A stretch of DNA of 64,000 bases from Myripristis murdjan (taxonomy: Eukaryota; Chordata; Actinopteri; Holocentriformes; Holocentridae). The stretch spans positions 2,829,890 through 2,893,889 of the forward strand of contig NC_043990.1 of assembly GCF_902150065.1 (NCBI RefSeq). The letters run 5' to 3'. Position numbers and translations under genes: made by a program. Positions 21,101-31,639 of this stretch are shown piece after piece. The notes beneath the pieces were generated by a model. That model saw only the letters and a program-made list of their open reading frames with translations. It made no database searches and was not told the DNA's origin. Within the stretch, counting starts at the first letter, position 1. Each line of letters starts with the position of its first letter.

Positions 21101-23221
21101 GGTATACTGGCGGTTGCCAAAGGAGAAGGCCAGCTTGTACTGGTCGGCTGGGTCGACGCGCATGGTCCAGAAGCCGTTGGCCACGTCGACAGTTGAGAAG
21201 AAGTGGGCTCCCTTGACCTTTGCCAGTTCCTGATCCAAATGGATCATGGGCCAGCGGGAGAGGGGAACTTGTTTGTTCAAAGGGCGGTAGTCAATTGTGA
21301 GACGCCATTTCCCAGTTGGTTTCAACACTGGCCAGATTGGCGAGTTGTAGGTTGAGTTGCATTCCCTGATGATCTGCTTCTGCAGTAACGTATCAAGGAT
21401 CTCCTGGATCGACTCGTAAGCGGCCAACGGAATTTTGTATTGACGTACAAATGTTGGCGGCGCGTTTGGATCAGTGGGGATGCGGACTGTGTGGAGGTCA
21501 GTGACCCCACAGTCATGAGAATCTTTCGAGAACATTGGCTGGAAGTCGTGAAACAACCTCCGAAGCGCGTCTCGTTGATCCTCTGTCGTTAGGGCATCTG
21601 CTTTCGCCAGCTGCTGTTCAATCTCAGATTCGAAACCGGGGTAAGGTTCCTCTGGTGGGGGGCGGGTTTCGTCCCCCTTTGAGGCTGCACTCCCTGACTG
21701 AGCCGTGAGGGCATACACGACCATGTCGCCCGCGCTACTGAGAGTGGCACTGCAGATTGCCTCACTCTGTAGCGCTTCATGGCGAACGATGGTGATCATT
21801 TTGGTCGGGTAAGTGAAAAGAACATTGTCCAAATTGTCGTGCCTGGTTAGGGAAGGAGGCACTTCTCCTATGACGGGCACTGTCAGCTCGAAGTCATGAA
21901 AGGAGCTGTCGATCAACATCCCTAGTGGTCGCCGCGCTGCCACCTGGACTGGGGCATGCGTCAGGTTTTGGACCAACAAGTAGGTGGACCGGTTGTTCAG
22001 CTCAAGCAGGGGTGAGCCGCAGACGGTAAGGTTGAGTTCCCAGAAGTGGGGTAAGGGTTGGAAGAATGCCTGTGAGCTAGGCAGCCTTTGCCCCCTACAG
22101 ACTATGAGTCGGATGGGGACACCTGCTGTTCGTGCAGGAATGGTCAGATCAACTTCACTGGCAACTTGGCATGCCTGAGGAATGGTTTGGCCCGACATCA
22201 AGTGTTCTGGCTCGGTGGTCAGGGAGTAGGTTTCAGCATTGGCCTGAGACCACAAAACTTGGTTAACTGTGTCCAGTTGGGCACCAAGCCTGACAAGGAG
22301 GTCCGCTCCTACAAGGAAGAGAGTGCGGAGTTGAGGGGCCACGCTCACGAAGTGAGAAACCCGTTTCCTCCCAATCTGTATAGAGAGGGCGCACACCCCA
22401 ATCGCCTTGAGAAGGGTTTGCGGCGACTCTGCCGACAGGAGGCGGTGGCTTCGCTGTGCAAAAGGTGGTGGAGATTCATGCTGACAAAGTTGGTCGTACA
22501 GGTCCTGGCTGATGGCGGACTTCTCGGACCAGAGTGCTAGGAGCACGTCCGGGATTGGAAGGCTATTGATGCGCACTTCCCCCACCACAGAGGGGCTGTA
22601 CAAGGATGGATTTGTGTTTTTCAGCAAACAAAGGAAAGACTCATGGTCCTGGAAGGAATTTTGACTACCGGCCTGCAGTGACGGTGGGCTTGCGGGTGGT
22701 AAAAGAGAGACAGGGCCCGGTTCAGGAAGGGGCATGAGCCTTGGCAAGGGTTCTCGGGTCTCTCGAATGACGGCGACTCGGCCGTCAGAGACTGATGGGT
22801 TGCCTTGTGGGCCAAGTGGCCTTGGTGTGTCCACCTGAGCCCAAATGTGCCCCCGGCTGCAGTCAATAAGTGGGGCTAGCCGGTCCAGGAGGTCTTGACC
22901 GATGAGCAGTGGTTCTGTATCGATGATACAGATGTAGATGGGGTGCACAAGAGTCATTTCTTGGAAGGTGAGGTCCACCCAAGCACGCTTTGTAATGGGT
23001 GACCTATCTTGAGTGTAGCTAGTGATGCTCACATCACAAGCCTCAATCTGCAGCGGCTTACCAAGGGAGCGCATGGCTCTGGCCACTTCTGCAAAGGTTT
23101 TAGAACACATCAAGCTGATTTCAGAGCCGGAATCAAGCAGTGCGAGGGCGTTGACACACCCCCCTACCACTACTGCAGTGTATATGCGTCGGGCATTGTC
23201 CTTGCGGACAAGATCACCCAA
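18116..23221 (-). CDS. pol of the provirus (fossil): protease, RT, RNase H, integrase
   Basis: An open frame of 1,701 codons counted from its first ATG. In order there is a retropepsin-like domain ([11 protein letters not shown] near the N-terminus), reverse transcriptase with YVDDI, an RNase H region, and an integrase with a zinc-binding-like start, the core, and a C-terminal domain. Retroviral pol is normally made by read-through or frameshift from gag, so the frame need not start at its own ATG. It appears open throughout. Confidence 0.9.
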   Translation of the reverse strand: MGDLVRKDNARRIYTAVVVGGCVNALALLDSGSEISLMCSKTFAEVARAMRSLGKPLQIEACDVSITSYTQDRSPITKRAWVDLTFQEMTLVHPIYICIIDTEPLLIGQDLLDRLAPLIDCSRGHIWAQVDTPRPLGPQGNPSVSDGRVAVIRETREPLPRLMPLPEPGPVSLLPPASPPSLQAGSQNSFQDHESFLCLLKNTNPSLYSPSVVGEVRINSLPIPDVLLALWSEKSAISQDLYDQLCQHESPPPFAQRSHRLLSAESPQTLLKAIGVCALSIQIGRKRVSHFVSVAPQLRTLFLVGADLLVRLGAQLDTVNQVLWSQANAETYSLTTEPEHLMSGQTIPQACQVASEVDLTIPARTAGVPIRLIVCRGQRLPSSQAFFQPLPHFWELNLTVCGSPLLELNNRSTYLLVQNLTHAPVQVAARRPLGMLIDSSFHDFELTVPVIGEVPPSLTRHDNLDNVLFTYPTKMITIVRHEALQSEAICSATLSSAGDMVVYALTAQSGSAASKGDETRPPPEEPYPGFESEIEQQLAKADALTTEDQRDALRRLFHDFQPMFSKDSHDCGVTDLHTVRIPTDPNAPPTFVRQYKIPLAAYESIQEILDTLLQKQIIRECNSTYNSPIWPVLKPTGKWRLTIDYRPLNKQVPLSRWPMIHLDQELAKVKGAHFFSTVDVANGFWTMRVDPADQYKLAFSFGNRQYTWNRCPFGYSNSPAEFNIFLHKAMSDAAARGNLIYVDDILMRSRTFEEHLTEIRHVLNQLSTAGAKLALAKGQWCRTKVEYVGLTVGANGIEPQAGRVRAIQDIKTPTTVSEVRSFLGICNYSRQFIEDYAEIARPLNELLRKDRPFEWGEPQEQSFCHLKAKLCSAPCLAYPDKDKEFHLEASFSPHCLSAALAQKYDMDRRMVAYASRPLSSVELKFSDCEKALLATVWAVEHFRSYIGGQKVIIETCHQPVTFLNSQRLREGRVSNSRVASWMMALQGYDIEVKYAQNHKMGLVQGLAECQHCDCEGQPSSQPLLLTTPSLPSNHLHYEENACLDLPKVYVDGCSFHHESQTRAGVGIVWVNHAIDEPNNYQLGNKTSQYAEIAAILITLQQAARLAIAQLVICSDSNYARHSFISHFPIWKANGMRNARNKEVKHSELFLACDHLVLGHGMTVYWKKVKGHSQTSGPDKDGNDEADRLAKLGAEQGTPWEFQEGWLPTAQTYTVNAITRRQARERQENPQACTQPVHLGRRPEDADLVTMQERDPAIQAIRQHIANPPTPGASSPPPDESRELQALRRDQPNLRLEKGLLVYVPDGQGPTRWVVPTDHRGVMLAHAHDSPVGGHRSYKATLKTLQQVAHWPGMARDTQAYVKGCLVCCQFQPSRPLGRAPLQSKGITFPWSHIQVDWIGPVPKSSRGNKYLLTVTCAFTKWVECLPAPNDTAVTTAALLLNHVFSRWGLPLSVDSDRGTHFTSSVMTTMYEILGVKVSFHIPHHPQSSGQVERTNRTIINMLKKYVSSNGKDWDVKLPLVLMAIRSTPNRSTGVTPFEMMTGREMTLPLHLLYRPEDVSVTTAYTAHQYVADLRDHLRVTFAWAQQNLEASVKGAKAYYDRKASHREYQVGDKVLYFRFARPVGTSKKFLPSWAGPFEIVGKLSPVAYRIRTSKPRQTPAYKWVHANQIKAFKPFSLQKNGGQPPPSEDEAASTPEREEDA

Positions 23222-23478
23222 GAAGGTCAGGAACGGAGGGCGCGGACTGTCCAGGGTGGCGGTTTCAGGAAGTGCTCTGGCACACCTCGGCCCCTCACCC
23301 CAACCAACGAAGTAGACTTTGGCGGAAGGGGTGGAGCCATCCTGGCTCAGTCATGCCGACGAGGTGTCGTGGCCTGGCTTCTTTGGTGAGTCTGGGGGCC
23401 CCTGCTGATTACGGGGCAAGTCGAGCTGCCTTATTGTGTCTGTCAGGCACGTCCGAAGTAGGCTTTCCATCTCCTGTT

Positions 23479-25743
23479 TCAAACTTCCTTGTCGGTGGTT
23501 GAGATTTCTTTCCTTTTCCCTTCTTGGCCCCACTGTTTGGGGCCACGCTCAAAACGAACCCTTCCTTTGGTCTGGGAGGGGTTCTGTTGTCTCAGCTTAC
23601 CTTGAGTGGGGGGCTGCGTCTGATTACTACCCCCCTGGTTCTGTTGTCCACCTTGCCGGTGGCGTGGCCGCTGCCCCTGGAACTCTGTCTTACCGTTCCC
23701 TTTGGTGCGAGGCATCTCGTTGCCCTCAAGCGTCAAGGTGGGATTTTCTGAGGTCTGGATCCCCAGGACTCTGGCGTCGCCCTCTTGCTTCCTAGCAGGG
23801 CGTACCCGTGTCTCCCATGCCAGCTGAGCATACCTTTTGACTTCCTGTGTGGTCCAGTTCTGCTCTCGGCATCGCATGGTGACGTCGTAACGCACGCTTT
23901 CATGGAGGTTGTGGAGGAAGAGAGACCTGAAAGGTCCGTCTTCTTCCAGACCCGGTGCATTCCGTCCTTGAAAGTACGCACTTCTCAGGCGTCTATAATA
24001 CTCTCTCGGGGACTCGTTTTTTCCCTGCATGATGGCAAGAGCGCCTAAAGTGGCAGAGGTCTCATCTGTATACAGTGAGTACTCTTCACGCAAGGCCTTA
24101 CAAAGGTCTGGATAAGAGTCTCGGACATCAGTAGGCAGGGTTTCCATGAACACATGGACACTCCTGGCCGTGGTTTTCCATATTAGCTTGAGACGTTCCC
24201 GTGACGAGGCATCGGGTAGGTCAGCAAGGCAGCGCCTCACTTCCCGGAGGTAGTCATCAATGCTGGTATCTCGACTGCTCGGGTCGAAACGCTCTATGTC
24301 TTTGGCAAGGGACTCTAGCTGTCGAGTGCGCAAGCCTCTCTGATGATGCGAATGTGGGGAGTCGGATTCATCCGACGTTCCATATTCCCTCAGGTCGCCA
24401 TGGTGACGACTTCTCCTCCCAAGTGGTGGGGAGGGAGTTCTGGCATGGCGTGGGCGCACACTTCGTGACGCGTGCCGCTCGTCAGCCAGGGGTAATCCAA
24501 AGCTGTTTCTGCCGCTCGGGGCGTGAGGGTAGCACCTCTCTCTTTGCGGCGGGGACTCACTCTGCTCGAAGCGCCTCTCTCTTCGCGGCGGGGACTCACT
24601 CTGCTCGAAGCGTCTCTCTCTTCGCGGCGGGGACTCCCTCTGCTCGAAGCGTCTCTCTCTTCGCGGCGGGGATTCCCTCTGCTCGAAGCGTCTCTCTCTT
24701 CGCGGCGGGGATTCCCTCTGTTCGAAGCGTCTCTCTCTTCGCGGCGGGGATTCCCTCTGCTCGAAGCGTCTCTCTCTTCGCGGCGGGGATTCCCTCTGTT
24801 CGAAGCGTCTCTCTCTTCGCGGCGGGGATTCCCTCTGTTCGAAGCGCCTCTCCCTTCGCGGCGGGGATTCCTTGTGCTCAAAGCGCCTCTCTCTTCGCGG
24901 CGGAGATTCCCTCTGCTCGAAGCGCCTCTGCTCGAAGCGCCTCTCTCTTCGCGGCGGGGACTCACTCAGCTCGAAGCGCCTGGTGCTGTGAGCAGGAGTG
25001 GACAAGGGTAAGCCCCCGGAGGATAGAGCACCCGCCCCTCTTAAGGGGGTTGACGGGAGTGCTCGATAGGGGTCTAAGGGAACCAGGTCCGAGGCTGCAT
25101 CACTGGATGTCCTCCGACTCCTCGCCTGCCCTTCTGGGTGAGTGAAGGTGTCCCGCTCCCTTGACCGAGCGTCATAGAGCTTTTGACGCAAGACGTCCTC
25201 TCGTATTTGAGAGAGTTCCAGTTCACGCTGCAGCTGGGCGGTGTCATCCCGGTCAGTTGGTTCTTCTACACGTGGTCTCGGAATGGCCGTACTGAAGAGG
25301 GGTCCTTCTTCAAGGTCGGAACATGCGCTGTGCACCTCCCGAGTGGCAGTTGTACTTACCTGAGGAGGTAGGGGTTCCTGGTACCAATCCTCTGCCCTCG
25401 GTTGAGTGGTCTGGCTTGGTGCACGCACGCTCAATTTCTCTGACCGCAGCTGGGTGACTTCTGCCTGGTATTCTGCTACCAGGAGTTCAGTCTTGCGGCT
25501 GAACAGCAGGAACATTTGGCCCACTAGATTTGGGATGGTGCGTTCGGGCTTTCCAGCCGGGTTGTTGGCATAGTCAACAAGTTTCTGTAACTCACGGTTA
25601 CAGGTGTCAGCATCATAGCTGTCTAAATTATCCCTCTCTTCCATGGAGAGGCGGAGAAGGGCAGCGACTACATCCTGCAGGTCTGAGTCGCTAGGCCCCT
25701 GGGGAGCCTCAGCTCCAGCCACGTGGGGTGCCTGGTCATCCAT
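23479..25743 (-). CDS. gag of the provirus (fossil)
   Basis: A 754-residue open frame between the primer site and pol. The N-terminal part is predicted helical, the middle holds a 13-residue tandem repeat rich in Arg and Glu, then there is a capsid-like region, and the C-terminus is basic and rich in Gln and Arg with no clear CCHC zinc knuckle. Gag identity rests on position and composition; I do not recognise a close family member. Confidence 0.8.
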   Translation of the reverse strand: MDDQAPHVAGAEAPQGPSDSDLQDVVAALLRLSMEERDNLDSYDADTCNRELQKLVDYANNPAGKPERTIPNLVGQMFLLFSRKTELLVAEYQAEVTQLRSEKLSVRAPSQTTQPRAEDWYQEPLPPQVSTTATREVHSACSDLEEGPLFSTAIPRPRVEEPTDRDDTAQLQRELELSQIREDVLRQKLYDARSRERDTFTHPEGQARSRRTSSDAASDLVPLDPYRALPSTPLRGAGALSSGGLPLSTPAHSTRRFELSESPPRRERRFEQRRFEQRESPPRRERRFEHKESPPRRERRFEQRESPPRRERRFEQRESPPRRERRFEQRESPPRRERRFEQRESPPRRERRFEQRESPPRRERRFEQRESPPRRERRFEQSESPPRRERRFEQSESPPQRERCYPHAPSGRNSFGLPLADERHASRSVRPRHARTPSPPLGRRSRHHGDLREYGTSDESDSPHSHHQRGLRTRQLESLAKDIERFDPSSRDTSIDDYLREVRRCLADLPDASSRERLKLIWKTTARSVHVFMETLPTDVRDSYPDLCKALREEYSLYTDETSATLGALAIMQGKNESPREYYRRLRSAYFQGRNAPGLEEDGPFRSLFLHNLHESVRYDVTMRCREQNWTTQEVKRYAQLAWETRVRPARKQEGDARVLGIQTSENPTLTLEGNEMPRTKGNGKTEFQGQRPRHRQGGQQNQGGSNQTQPPTQGKLRQQNPSQTKGRVRFERGPKQWGQEGKRKEISTTDKEV
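24533..24972 (-). repeat. 39-bp tandem repeat inside gag
   Basis: About eleven copies of a 39-bp unit encode RRERRFEQRESPP with small changes. Copies are nearly identical, and the unit is a multiple of three. On the antisense strand it gives a mirror open frame that is not a gene. Confidence 0.92.
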
Positions 25744-26166
25744 TTACTGACGCAGTAAGCACACAGTGCACAGTGGCTCAATTAACTTGTTGTTATAGAA
25801 GTTGCAAGGTGCTGAAGCAAATGCACAGGTGAAGGGTTCTAACCTGTGGCTTACAAGCTGTATTGTTAGGTTAGTTGCTCTTCCTACTACTAGCCTATTC
25901 AGATGTTAATGAGGTGCTTCGGCACCTCTGTGTTTAACACCTATGTGAGGAGTTAGGAGTCTACCAACAAAGCTCTGAGTGGAACACAAGCTTTTAACCA
26001 CTAATACACACTGAAGGCACTTCACAAACCACAACTACAGATATGCTTGGTGAGTTGCAGGAAAATTGATCAATCTCTTGGAATGGAACTCCCTGGAGAA
26101 TGAACAATGACAATTGTACGTTTGGATTGTTGCACAGGTATTGCAGTAAGGCTGGTAATTTGAGGG

Positions 26167-26183
26167 CCTCACACGGGGCACCA
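26167..26183 (-). other. Primer binding site, elongator tRNA-Met
   Basis: TGGTGCCCCGTGTGAGG on the minus strand, 2 bp from the 5' LTR. It is complementary to the 3' end of vertebrate elongator tRNA-Met (CCTCACACGGGGCACCA). The tRNA identity is from memory of the tRNA sequence. Confidence 0.8.
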
Positions 26184-26185
26184 GT

Positions 26186-27829
26186 TGTTGGGCCTTAGGA
26201 GCGAGTTTGGTTAAATGGGGAGTAATCGATGATTATTAAGATAATTATTGATTACTCAGATAATGAAATGTTATCAAAAAAAAATCGTTTAACAATAACG
26301 GGGCACCACCCTGGAATCAGGGACCAATTAACCAAATAAAGAGCAGTCTCAACAAAAAGGGTGTTCCTTTAGGAATATGATATCTGAGAGATATCAGGTT
26401 CCTAAAGTGAACGCTGAAGGTTAAATTCGAACACTGACCCTCTCAACCAGCCCTTAAAACAGTACCTGTGCAAGAAAATGGCAAACAACTTCTCGTTGCA
26501 GTATAACAGAGTTTATTCACCTTCACAATATCAATCAAAATCAATAATGATTATGGGAACAAACATCTAATATCGGTTATTCTATGAAACAACTATGTAC
26601 ACCAAGCAATTGTGAGTGTGCGTATGTGTGGGCGTGTATATGTGTGTGTGTGTGTGGATGTGTGTGTGTGTGTGTGTGTGGGTGTGTGTGTGTGTGTGTG
26701 TGTGTAGTGGGGGAAGGTGTGAGAAAAAGGGAAAGGAAGATGGCGGACGTTGCCACCAAAGGGGGGGTGGTCAGAGGGAGTGACCACCAGGTTTGAACAG
26801 AACAATGGTTAATGGTGGCCGCCGGCTCAACACTCTCCTGAGCGAGTGTTCAACTTGAGGCTAGTCACCAAATTGTCTGTTACGTGCAGGGTTAGTAAAA
26901 GGGAAGAGATAGGGGACAGAAAAGTAGAAGACTCTAGTAGTAGGGGGAAGAGACGCAGTAGTTGCCTTTATCACTCAGAGAAACAGCAAACAAGCTATGC
27001 TCGATCTGCAGTGTCTCTGGCCTTTAGGGGATAAATGCAGCCCACTGGTCTCACCCACAGTGGCAAACTATGCTAACAAATGTGCAAGCAAAACAGCAGC
27101 AACAATACAAAACAAGTTTATCAACACTCTACTTTCGCTAACTCTGCCCAGACTTAAGCCTCTTACTTGGCTCGCTCTCCGGAGCGAGTGCGGTGTGTGT
27201 TGAAGTCCGTCCTGGGATCTGGCTCAGGTCCTTAGAGCACAGATGCTGACGGGCGTCTGCTCGCTCTCCCGGCGGGTAGACGGGGCTGGTCCTCGATGAA
27301 GTAGTGGAGGGAACAGCGGAGTCGACTTGGTTGAAGGAGCGGGGCGTCTGTGGTCCCTTCACTTCTGCAGGAAAATGAGAGCACTGGGTTGCGCAGTGGT
27401 CCTCTCGTGGATCCTCTTTGGAGCTCAAGGAAAATCTCTGCTCGTCCGGTGAGGTGGAGGTCCTGTGGCCAAGCCGACGGGTGTCCGTATGAAGTACTTC
27501 CGATAGATGCAGGAGCTGCAGCTGGAAGCACTGCCTGCAGGTCGTTCCCAGGCTTATATAGCCCAGGTGACATCATGGGACCCCCTGTGGTTTCAAGTGG
27601 GGTCTTGTCCAATGCAAGCAGGGAGTTTGAATTTGGGGAATTTCACACCTGGGTGTGAATACAGAATGGCCTGATGGGAAGTGGAGTCTGTAGTGGACTC
27701 CCATTGTTTGGAGTGAATGTCCTTTTGTTCCTTCTCAGGCTTTGGAGTTTACATGGAGGCCTCAATTTAGGCTTTGCCTTTGTGTGCAGGCCTGCCTTTG
27801 TCTGCGTCACGGAGGCATGCGGCCCAACA
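26186..27829 (-). repeat. 5' LTR of the provirus
   Basis: Upstream LTR on the minus strand, 1,644 bp, same ends and apparently the same sequence as the 3' LTR. Confidence 0.95.
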
Positions 27830-28035
27830 TCTTCTAAACCGCTTATCCTCACTAGGGTCGCGGGGGGGTGCTGGAGCCTATCCCAGCGCACATAGGGCGA
27901 AGGCAGTGAAACACCCTGGACAGGTCGCCAGTCCATCACAGGGCAGACAGACAAACACTGACATTCACACACACAGTCACACCTAGGGGCAATTTAGCTT
28001 CTCCAATTCACCTGACCTGCATGTCTTTGGACGGT

Positions 28036-28066
<31 letters not shown>

Positions 28067-28195
28067 ACGCAGACACGGGGAGAACATGCAAACTCCACAC
28101 ACAAAGGACCTTGGGTGGGAATCGAACCCAGGACCTTCTCACTGTGAGGCGACAGTGCTAACCACTGCACCACCGTGCCGCCCTAGCCCGCACAT
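27830..28195 (-). mobile_element. tRNA-derived SINE (main body)
   Basis: On the minus strand it starts near 28183 with GGCGGCACGGTGGTGCAGTG (A-box-like TGGTGCAGTGG) and has the B-box GGTTCGATTCC at 28118-28128. The body contains GACTGGCGACCTGTCCAGGG and continues to an ATTC/GAAT tail, now split off at 14205-14223 by the provirus. A 12-bp target duplication TAGCCCGCACAT lies at 28184-28195 and 14193-14204. These Pol III boxes are promoter remnants of the SINE and not a tRNA gene. Confidence 0.8.
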
Positions 28196-28800
28196 CTCCT
28201 TGGAAAATCGTACAGGTACTGTCCGTGGTGCTGAATCTGCCTCAGCAGGTACTGTCTGTGGTGCTGAATCTGCCTCAGCAGGCACTGTCCGTGGTGATGA
28301 ATCCACTGAAGCATTTCATTCTCTTTATTATAGAAATTAAAGCTCGATAAAATTCACAGAGGATCTTGTTTAGCTCTTCTTTCCTTACAGCTGAGAAATC
28401 AGCTGTTTGCCCAGTGTTTGTCAGGTAGTCTTGTAGACATCTGACGGCCCAAGATGTTGACCGGGCCGTAGCGGCTTCATTTCCTGACCTCTCCAGCTGA
28501 TCCAGCTCTTCACTCGTCACTCTCGTATATCTCTCCTTCTTCTCTTCTGTCTTGTCTTCCTCGTTCAGCCATTCATCCAAACTTAGGTCGCCAAAGAAAT
28601 CAAAATTGACAACAAATGGTCCATTATGCAGGCGAACAAAGCTGACAGCGGCTTTTGATGCGGGTTTCAGTGAAACGTTTCTTGTTGCCATGGAAACCAC
28701 ACAGACTCGGGCAGTAAGATGTGGGTGGAGTGATATTTTCAGTGGTGCGGTATTTTTCATTTGAGCACAGCTAGCCGTGCTGTCATGCTAATTTTTTCAC
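28196..28800 (-). repeat. Crypton/KIAA1958-like relic, copy 2, part 2
   Basis: Continuation of the repeat interrupted at 14193. It matches 700-1280 of copy 1 and contains the coding fragment at 28275-28760. Confidence 0.6.
28275..28760 (-). pseudogene. N-terminal fragment of a KIAA1958-like / Crypton protein
   Basis: 161 codons are open. The central part, with EELDQLERSGNEAATARSTS, then WAVRCLQDYL and TGQTADFSAVRKEELN followed by LCEFYRAL, resembles the N-terminal helical domain seen in KIAA1958-like, ZMYM- and QRICH1-related proteins, which derive from Crypton tyrosine-recombinase transposons. No recombinase catalytic domain is seen nearby, so this is an isolated first exon or a relic. The second, worse copy at the window start supports a transposable origin. 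The family call is from motif memory and could be wrong in detail. Confidence 0.55.
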
Positions 28801-29930
28801 ATTCTAAATGTCGGATTTTCTTGCATCCATGATAACTTTGAGAGATTGACTGCCTGGGGCACACCGGCCAAATTGGCCGTGAGGGGTACAGTTATTTTCA
28901 GGGCACTATGGCCAGAGTGAGGGGCAACGACGGCTATGGCTGTTGTGGCCGTGGTATAATTCCCACCCTGATGGTGACAATAACACGCAGAAAGTAATGA
29001 AACACCCGCAAAAGAATACAGGACTCGCTTCACATGGGGATTGAACACTGGTTGCCATGTTGAGGGTTCCGTGTAGTGATGATCTATTCAACTGTTAAGC
29101 CTGAGCTTTGGAGGAACTGAACCCACAATGTGGTATTCGGTTGAAAAAACAAAGTCCTTTTATAGAATTGAATGAGGCACAACACAACAACAAAAAGATG
29201 ACGAGGTCTCCTCGGAAAGGCTGGACGCGGCAGGCAGGGCATGGAGGGGCAGGCAGGGTCTAGAGGCAGAGCAAAAGAGCCAAGAGTCAAAAATAGGTTA
29301 CAACAGAGCAGAGCAAAAATCAAAAGTAGGAGCCGGGACGTTACCACGCACGATACAGGACGAACTGGCAAAGAAGGGAGAGCTGAACCGGGGTTAAATA
29401 GGCTGCAGAGCGGTGGAGATAATTAACAGAATGAGATCCAGGTGCGTGTGAGGGAACAGGTGAGTGGGAAGAATCCAATGAGCGCACCAGGCCCAGAGGG
29501 AAAGACTGACAACAGAAACACAAGGGGAGGGGAAAACACATACAGACAGAGACAGGACAGAGGCGGCTCCTAACATTCAACAATCCTAATTATTATTTAA
29601 ATGAGCAGAACGACTCCAACCTGTGGAGTCGTTTTTTGGTGGAAGATGACACAACTTGTTTCAGGACCTATAACATAGATTCTGTAAATGATCTTACAAC
29701 ACGATGCAATAAATTGTCTGTGGTCAGTGCATATTGAATTTTTTGTGATTGAACGAAAGGCAATATTTCTGAAAAATAACAAGAACAAGTTTAAAAGTTC
29801 CTTTGACCACTTTGAATACTTCCTCAAAATCTCTCTGAAAAATATAGTTGCATAAGTACAAGCATGAAGTCTCTAGTGTTTTAGTGTCTCTGCAGCTGTT
29901 GAGTCAGATCAGTTCCTCTCCAGCTGAGGG
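28801..29930. repeat. Intergenic DNA with a hAT-like purine-rich repeat
   Basis: About 29090-29590 is a purine-rich non-coding repeat of the same style as 12058-12524 (AAAGTCCTTTTATAG start, GGCAGGCAGGG and CAGGTGAGTGGG motifs). The rest, including 29600-29930, shows no gene; its right end is the family B V 3' flank. Confidence 0.45.
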
Positions 29931-29931
29931 A

Positions 29932-29959
29932 GGTTTTTGTACGACATTGTTTCACTGTG
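29932..29959 (-). other. V3 12-RSS
   Basis: Heptamer CACAGTG (complement of 29953-29959), spacer AAACAATGTCGT, nonamer ACAAAAACC (complement of 29932-29940). Confidence 0.92.
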
Positions 29960-30527
29960 TGAACGGTGTGCTGCTACTCTGCTGACAGTAGTAAACTCCT
30001 GAATCTTCAGCCTGGACTCCACTGATGGTCAGAGTGAAGTCAGTCCCAGATTGACTTCCACTAAAACGATTAGAAACTCCAGACTGACGGGTTGTGGCAT
30101 ATCGAATCAGGAGTTTAGGAGCTTCTCCAGGTTTCTGAAGGTACCAGTTGAGGTAGCTCCCAACACTTGTACTGGCTTTACATCTGATCGAGACAGTCTG
30201 TCCTGGACTAACAGACTGAGATCCAGGAGACTGAGTCACAGTGATTTCTCCTGATGAATCTGGAAAATATCCAAAAGAGCAGAAGGGTTATTGAGACAAA
30301 TACAGCTTGGAGAAAGATGAGGAATATGAAAACAGAAGAGGAGGATTTCTTTAACATGGAGAACAGATGGAAGAAGGTGAATGCTGCTGGTCTCAGTGTT
30401 TCTCCATCACAGCAGAAGACGATTGTGGTAAAGCTGGTTGCATCTTGAAGCCAAGTTTTCAGAAGAGAGTCTCACCCTGAACAAGGAGCCCCAGGGTGCC
30501 CAGCAGGAGAATCTGTGACATCATCAT
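29960..30527 (-). CDS. IgL kappa-like V segment, family B (V3)
   Basis: The leader exon is 30527-30476 ([17 protein letters not shown]), with a GTGAGA donor. The V exon is 30259-29960 and begins [15 protein letters not shown]. It has Cys in [20 protein letters not shown], a CDR1 of 11 residues between Cys and Trp, and a short [11 protein letters not shown] end. All exons are open. The octamer-like ATGCAAAC is at 30623-30630. It is in the same orientation as J1 and C1, so it can join them by deletion, removing the provirus and the Tc1 element. It faces away from the family A gene V4. Confidence 0.93.
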
Positions 30528-30859
30528 TGTGCTGCCGGCGTGTCAGTGGCTCTGAAAGGCCTGGACAGCCACTGATCAACACTGGCCTCTTAACGGGTGG
30601 AGAGCAGAGAGGCAGGACACATATGCAAACACACACAACTATTTGAATGATCCTCCAGGGAACAGCGGACCCCCAAAACCTTGCTGAGAAGATAGAGGTG
30701 ACTGTGAATAACAAAGGTCTTTCACATCTGAGCAGCAACAGAGAAAAACTGCTGAAGACAAGTGACTCATGACGAGGATAATGTAAATAAATAAAGAGCA
30801 GGAATCTCAGATCTTTAAAGGGAGAGGCAGTTTGCCAGGCTTTCAGATGGACTGAGAGA

Positions 30860-31060
30860 CGGATCCATCTGATGAATAAACATGAGGTGGGTGGGTTTGA
30901 TTGGTTTCTGTCCATTTCAGTGAGAAGACCAGAACATTGTGAGGAGAACAACAGGTGGAATATGCAGGGGGAAGCAGACAGGTGGAACTCTATGGTTGAG
31001 GCTCTGAATATGGAAGATGTGAGAAAAGTGAAGGAGGCCAGCAGAAACTTGGCTTGAGTG
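30860..31060 (+). repeat. Inter-V spacer block with a 61-codon frame
   Basis: A block present four times (here, about 40085-40285, 48745-48945 and 61445-61632). Three copies keep an identical-length 61-codon frame starting MNKHEVGGFDW; the fourth does not. No motif is recognised, and I do not call it a gene. Confidence 0.5.
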
Positions 31061-31279
31061 TGTGGGCGTTATGTGGGTGGTGTCAACCTCAGGGAATGCT
31101 GTTGATAGAAATGGAGAGAAGAAGCAGTGTTGAGAGAAAGATGATGGGAAGGCAAAACGGACTCCTGATGTTGGAGGCCTCTATAGAGCAGAGACATTTT
31201 GGGCCGTCTGGATGAGGCTTGGAGCAGCAGTCAGCTGCTTGGAGAAGAAGCTGATGCTCCTGAAGGATCAGGCTTTAAG

Positions 31280-31385
31280 GAGTTTCTGTCAGATGGTTTT
31301 TCTGTTCCAGCAGTCACTCACTCACACACTGTTTCACTTCCCTTTAAGAAGCCTCTCACGCACATCAGCACACAAACATGATAGG
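31280..31385. promoter_or_regulatory. Spacer copy of the J-C intron block
   Basis: Same block as at 8754-8880 (TTTCTGTCAGATGG to CCTCTCACGCACATCAG). Function unknown. Confidence 0.4.
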
Positions 31386-31639
31386 AGCTGAAATACTTCG
31401 CATCACACTGGAAATAAATAGAACAAATATTAAACTTTCTTTTCCATATCAGTGAATAAATATATTTTATATTCAAAAGTGGGGCTAAAATAGAGGGAAA
31501 TCTGATTTTTAACACATTTTAAATTACTTTTGTTGAAAGAAAAGTAAAAGTAAAAATAAATTGATATCATGGTTGTTCTGCAGAAGTCTGGAAAAAAGGA
31601 GTCATCATATATCATGTTAAATTAATGTACACATTTAGA

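Larger units (their letters stand above)
14224..27829 (-). mobile_element. Endogenous retrovirus, lokiretrovirus-like, apparently whole
   Basis: A 13.6-kb provirus on the minus strand, in the order LTR (26186-27829), primer site, gag, pol, env, LTR (14224-15867). Both LTRs are 1,644 bp with TG...CA ends, and I saw no difference between them, so the insertion is very recent. A 4-bp duplication (TCTT) flanks it. The three genes read as long open frames, and I see no obvious break. The short pre-cleavage part and long post-cleavage part of Env recall paramyxovirus F, as described for lokiretroviruses of fish, amphibians and reptiles; that family call is inference. It lies between J1b and V3. Confidence 0.93.

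Noticed and set aside
16745-22540. Many plus-strand frames antisense to env and pol
   Set aside because: Shadows of long retroviral frames with no independent features.
24533-24972. Regular direct repeats that could suggest a CRISPR array
   Set aside because: The repeats are contiguous without unique spacers, lie inside gag and the DNA is vertebrate.
24201-25145. Plus-strand 314-codon frame over gag, and a second at 24523-25011
   Set aside because: Mirror of the 39-bp gag repeat, whose unit length keeps the antisense strand open.
28118-28183. Possible tRNA gene from A- and B-box matches
   Set aside because: The boxes are the promoter of a tRNA-derived SINE; no cloverleaf with anticodon arm is evident.
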